Below, piece after piece: positions 5,282 to 7,892 of a stretch of 7,892 bases of DNA; within the stretch, counting starts at the first letter, position 1, and each line of letters starts with the position of its first letter. The notes below the pieces were generated by a model. It did not search any database. It was given only the letters and a program-made list of their open reading frames with translations, and was not told where the DNA came from. Source of the DNA: Mycobacterium sp. (lineage in GTDB: Bacteria; Actinomycetota; Actinomycetes; Mycobacteriales; Mycobacteriaceae); the NCBI GenBank assembly GCA_025965815.1, contig JAOPWF010000145.1, positions 1-7,892 on the forward strand. The letters run 5' to 3'. Position numbers and translations under genes: made by a program.

Positions 5282-6555
5282 GGCAGTCCCGGCTGACGGC
5301 GGTCGACGCGCAGATGTACTGGATGTCGGCGAAGATCCCCAACGACCAGTTCCTGCTCTACGGATTCGCCGGGCTGCCTGCGGATATCGAGCGGGCGATC
5401 GCCGAAGTCCGGGAGTGCGCACGGTCCTGCCGCGAGTTGACGCTGCGGATCGACGACGGCGACTCGTTGACCTACCCGGCGTGGGTGCCCGGCGACGTCG
5501 ACCCCGGGCAGTTCGTCGTCCATGAACTGGCGGACGACACCTGGCGCGGCTGTCTGGACGCCGTCACGAAGCTTGCCGACGACCAGCTGGACCCCCGCGA
5601 CATGGCATGGCGGCTGCACGTGTTCGGCTCGGTCCACCGCATCCCGGGCAGTGCCATCCCGGGGACGGTCGCGGTGCTTCAGGTGTCGCACGCGCTCGCC
5701 GACGGAACCCGGGCGTCGGCATTGGCGGCGCTGTTGTTCGGCCGACCCGGATCGGTGCCCGCGGTGCCGCCGCGATCGGCCTGGCCGGTTAGCGCCGCCC
5801 TCCCGTGGCGCGGCATTCAGGCGGCCCGCACGCATCGACAGTTGGTGCGGGACACCCGCGCCGGCGCGGTGCCCCCACCCGGTGAGACCAGACCGGCGCT
5901 GCGCACCAATGCCCGCCCCGCCGGGGTTCGCGGGGTCCGCACGTTGGTCCGGCACCGGTCGCAGCTGCCCGGCCCGACGGTAACCATCGGCGTACTTGGC
6001 GCGGTGTCGACGGCATTGTCGGCGCATCTGCGAGAGTTAGGCGACGAGCCGGCCCAGATCGGATCGCTGGGTGCCGAGGTACCGATGGCCAGAGCCGGTG
6101 TTCGACTGGCGCACAATCACTTCGGTAATGTCGGTGTCGGGCTCTACCCGGAACTGGAGCCGGACGAACGGGCGCGGCGGATCGCCGACGACCTAGCGGG
6201 TCGCCGATTGCGCGCCGGGCACCCGGCGATGCGCGCCGAGAGTCGGGCGTTCGCCGCGGTGCCGGCCCCGCTGTTGCGGCGGGGGATTGCGCAGTTCGAT
6301 CCGGACGTGCGGTCACCTACGGCGACCGGTAACACCGTGGTGTCCAGCGTCAACCGCGGACCCGCAGACCTGCACTTCGGCGGCGCACCGGTGACGGTGA
6401 CCGCCGGTTACCCGGCGCTGTCACCGATGATGGGACTGACCCATGGCGTGCACGGCATCGGCGACACCGTCGCGGTCAGCGTGCACGCCGCCGAATCGGC
6501 CCTCGGCGACATCGACGCCTACCTCGAGCGCCTGGATTCGGCGCTGCGCCAGTAA
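5278..6555 (+). CDS. WS/DGAT-like acyltransferase (wax ester synthase-like, DUF1298-type C-terminus)
   Basis: The 425-aa protein begins RLTAVDAQMYWMSAKIPNDQF, matching the family's L-T-x-x-D-A opening. The active-site region is VSHALADG (H138, D142, G143): the HHxxxDG motif with the first His replaced by Ser and the second, catalytic one kept. The C-terminal half has NHFGNVGVGLYPELEPDERAR (about 280-300), then VVSSVNRGPADLHFGGAPV and LTHGVHGIGD, as in the DUF1298 domain. Family members esterify acyl-CoA to diacylglycerol or fatty alcohols, making storage lipid; some divergent mycobacterial members lack shown activity, and this one is shorter than the usual 450-470 aa. The GTG at 5278 is chosen because it overlaps the preceding stop (GTGA) and the next in-frame ATG (5313) would remove conserved N-terminal residues. 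The frame stays open upstream to 4609 but that part is noncoding in this frame. Confidence 0.85.
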   Translation: MRQSRLTAVDAQMYWMSAKIPNDQFLLYGFAGLPADIERAIAEVRECARSCRELTLRIDDGDSLTYPAWVPGDVDPGQFVVHELADDTWRGCLDAVTKLADDQLDPRDMAWRLHVFGSVHRIPGSAIPGTVAVLQVSHALADGTRASALAALLFGRPGSVPAVPPRSAWPVSAALPWRGIQAARTHRQLVRDTRAGAVPPPGETRPALRTNARPAGVRGVRTLVRHRSQLPGPTVTIGVLGAVSTALSAHLRELGDEPAQIGSLGAEVPMARAGVRLAHNHFGNVGVGLYPELEPDERARRIADDLAGRRLRAGHPAMRAESRAFAAVPAPLLRRGIAQFDPDVRSPTATGNTVVSSVNRGPADLHFGGAPVTVTAGYPALSPMMGLTHGVHGIGDTVAVSVHAAESALGDIDAYLERLDSALRQ

Positions 6556-6583
6556 TCAAGTGTCCACCCGAATAACTCTGCAT

Positions 6584-6612
6584 GTTGGCTGGTCACAGTC
6601 GATCACAGCAAC
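6584..6612. repeat. Imperfect inverted repeat upstream of the TetR gene (possible operator)
   Basis: GTTGGCTG (6584-6591) and CAGCAAC (6606-6612) pair except for one extra G, around a 14-nt centre that itself holds TGGTC/GATCA-like half sites and two TCACAG repeats. The site lies just upstream of the proposed -10 of the TetR gene, within the 89-bp gap (6556-6644) after the acyltransferase, so it is a plausible autoregulatory operator. The match is imperfect. Confidence 0.25.
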
Positions 6613-6631
6613 AGCACAGGGTACTGGTGGC

Positions 6632-6637
6632 TACTAT
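6632..6637 (+). promoter_or_regulatory. Candidate -10 element (TACTAT) for a leaderless TetR transcript
   Basis: TACTAT matches TATAAT at four positions including the key A2 and T6. It ends 7 nt before the ATG at 6645, so the transcript could begin at the start codon. No Shine-Dalgarno with normal spacing precedes this ATG, which agrees with a leaderless message. No convincing -35 is visible. Confidence 0.45.
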
Positions 6638-6644
6638 CGAGCTA

Positions 6645-7334
6645 ATGAGCTCGACTAACAGCGGCGGGGAACCTGGGTCTACCAACGAGGAGGTCAGGCA
6701 GTACGCGCCGCGCACCGGGCCGCGTGTTCGGCGGGGCACCGCGCCTGCGCTGTTGTTGGCCGCCGCCCAGGAACTGTTCGCCGAGCGCGGTCCGCGCGCC
6801 ACTACGACGCGTGAGATCGCTGAGCGCGCCGACGTTTCCGAGGATCTGATCTTCCGGTACTTCGGCTCGAAGAACGGGCTGCTGCACACGGCGGTCATTC
6901 AACCGATCATCGACCTTCTCGAGTCGACGCGCGGTCGCTGGGCCGCTCAGGACTGCGAACAGCCCGGCAGCGAGCACGAACGTGCGGTGACCTTCGTCGG
7001 TCAGCTCTACGACATGGTGCACGGCAACCGAACCGTCGTGCAGACCATGGTGCAGGTGCTCAACGGCGCACCCGGCGAGCTCGATGACAGCATCGTGCGG
7101 CGACTGTCCAACGAGCTGTTCGAGCCGTTGGTCCCCATGTTCACCGAATACCTTGAGCAGCAGGGGTTTCGGAGTACCGACCCCGGCCTGCAGCTGCGGC
7201 TGAGCCTGATCCTCATCGGCGCGACCGCGGCGTTCCTGTCCGGGACCTACCCGGCTACCGAGGATGCTCCCGGCAAGGACCGCATCGTCGAGGTTCTCGT
7301 GGTCTTCATCAGCAACGGCCTGCGCGCCGGTTAG
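6645..7334 (+). CDS. TetR/AcrR-family transcriptional regulator
   Basis: The 229-aa product has a polar N-terminal extension (about residues 1-30), then a TetR DNA-binding domain at about 32-80. It reads LLLAAAQELFAERG, TTTREIAERADVSEDLIFRYFGSK (helix-turn-helix, with the family's F-x-x-x-G and I-A-x-x-A-x-V-S spacing), then NGLLHTAV. The remainder is an all-helical ligand-binding and dimer domain that cannot be assigned a ligand. I chose ATG 6645 over the in-frame ATG at 6582 because the -10-like TACTAT lies just before it and the upstream extension is unlike protein of this family. It follows the acyltransferase by 89 bp on the same strand and converges on the last gene. It may regulate itself or the neighbouring lipid genes; the sequence shows no proof. 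It appears intact. Confidence 0.92.
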   Translation: MSSTNSGGEPGSTNEEVRQYAPRTGPRVRRGTAPALLLAAAQELFAERGPRATTTREIAERADVSEDLIFRYFGSKNGLLHTAVIQPIIDLLESTRGRWAAQDCEQPGSEHERAVTFVGQLYDMVHGNRTVVQTMVQVLNGAPGELDDSIVRRLSNELFEPLVPMFTEYLEQQGFRSTDPGLQLRLSLILIGATAAFLSGTYPATEDAPGKDRIVEVLVVFISNGLRAG

Positions 7335-7375
7335 GCCGGCCGGCGTTGCGCTGCGCTACTGCGCGTGACCGGCCT
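7333..7375. terminator. Possible bidirectional stem between convergent genes
   Basis: AGGCCGG (7333-7339) and CCGGCCT (7369-7375) form a perfect 7-bp inverted repeat with a 29-nt loop, spanning the 21-bp gap between the TetR stop and the stop of the minus-strand gene. There is no T-run, and the loop is long, so it is at best a weak intrinsic terminator; such GC stems arise easily by chance here. Confidence 0.2.
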
Positions 7376-7892
7376 TGGCCTCGTCCTCGCGGGTGAGGCC
7401 CGCGGCCAGGATCAGTTCTTCGTGCAGCTCGAACCACACCGTGTGATAGGAGTCGATGATCGGGCGGGTCAGCCACGTCGTGTCGCCGGACTTCACCTGC
7501 CCAAGTGCGAGCTCCAGCTTGGTCGAGTAGGACGCGAGTCGTGGGAGCTGGGCGGCGGCCGTGCCGATGATCGGCACCACCCGCTCGTGGACACCGTCGA
7601 GGCGGGCGAGCACGGCGGCGTCGTAGTCGGCGTCGTCGTGGGGGTTCGGCTCGCCGTCGTTGAGCTGCCAGTCCGACACCAGCGCCTTCAAATCCGCGTT
7701 GACCCGACGGAAGTCGTCGTAGGCGGCCTCCAGCGCGGCGGTGTCGACGTTCTCGCGTTCCTCGTCCAGCAGTTCGTTCAGTCGCTGGCGGCCATCGGCG
7801 GAGAGCCGCAACGTCGACTTACCCTCCACGAGCAGACCCGACTCGGTCAGCTCCTCGATGGTCTTGGCCACGCTCGCCGGGTCCTCGTCGAC
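7356..7892 (-). CDS. Hypothetical protein with winged-helix-like N-terminal part, truncated by the window edge
   Basis: The frame is open to the right edge, so the true start is outside; a GTG at 7869-7871 is in frame but probably internal, because the residues before it (VDEDPAS) continue the same sense. In the visible 178 residues the beginning, KTIEELTESGLLVEG followed by TLRLSADGRQRLNELLDEER, looks like the recognition helix and wing of a winged-helix domain (the L-T-x-x-G pattern of MarR/PadR-like proteins). A mostly helical, acidic region follows, with SDWQLNDGEPNP, then YSTKLELALGQV and TRPIIDSYHTVWFELHEELIL. This last motif recalls conserved actinobacterial proteins of unknown function, some of which I believe sit near PEP-utilising enzymes; I cannot confirm that. 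It converges on the TetR gene with 21 bp between stops. Confidence 0.8.
   Translation of the reverse strand, partial: VDEDPASVAKTIEELTESGLLVEGKSTLRLSADGRQRLNELLDEERENVDTAALEAAYDDFRRVNADLKALVSDWQLNDGEPNPHDDADYDAAVLARLDGVHERVVPIIGTAAAQLPRLASYSTKLELALGQVKSGDTTWLTRPIIDSYHTVWFELHEELILAAGLTREDEAKAGHAQ

Noticed and set aside
1..7892. CRISPR array, tRNA, rRNA or riboswitch
   Set aside because: No regularly spaced repeats, cloverleaf-type sequence or known RNA motif could be found on either strand by eye.

Overview
The window looks like chromosomal DNA of a mycobacterium (Mycobacteriaceae, Mycolicibacterium or slow grower not resolved). It is GC-rich, carries the tail of an mce operon with Mce-associated membrane proteins, has a WS/DGAT-type acyltransferase relative, uses GTG starts with 4-bp overlaps, and has two candidate leaderless promoters.

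Region 1 (1-2895) is the 3' end of an mce operon. It holds the last bases of the preceding gene (probably mceE), an intact MceF-type protein, and two Mce-associated membrane proteins. All are tightly packed: mceF overlaps the first Mas gene by 37 bp, and the two Mas genes share a GTGA overlap. Together these would form part of a cell-envelope lipid or sterol importer.

Region 2 (2905-3741) is a polytopic membrane protein with features of the CtaG cytochrome oxidase assembly / copper family and a His/Met-rich loop. A -10-like hexamer made from the stop codon of the second Mas gene lies 7 nt before its GTG, so it may have its own leaderless transcript.

Region 3 (3738-5281) is a graveyard. It contains, in order, a remnant of an epoxide-hydrolase-like alpha/beta hydrolase (+), an internally deleted and frameshifted short-chain dehydrogenase (-), a small single-helix membrane ORF with no start codon that overlaps the dehydrogenase start by TGATG (-), and a second alpha/beta hydrolase (+) with three frameshifts and a missing catalytic-acid segment. 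Many lesions are single-base losses in short homopolymers or deletions that could have used short direct repeats. True decay is the simplest reading, though part could be sequencing error.

Region 4 (5278-7892) has intact genes again: a WS/DGAT-like acyltransferase whose GTG overlaps the stop of the second hydrolase pseudogene, a TetR-family regulator with a leaderless-type promoter, and, convergent to it, an edge-truncated gene of unknown function with a winged-helix-like beginning.

I see no CRISPR array, RNA gene, insertion sequence or prophage. I did not find a clearly new biological system. The most interesting points are the decayed cluster and its effect on the acyltransferase, the promoter embedded in the stop codon of the second Mas gene, and the CtaG-like copper-type membrane protein attached to an mce operon.
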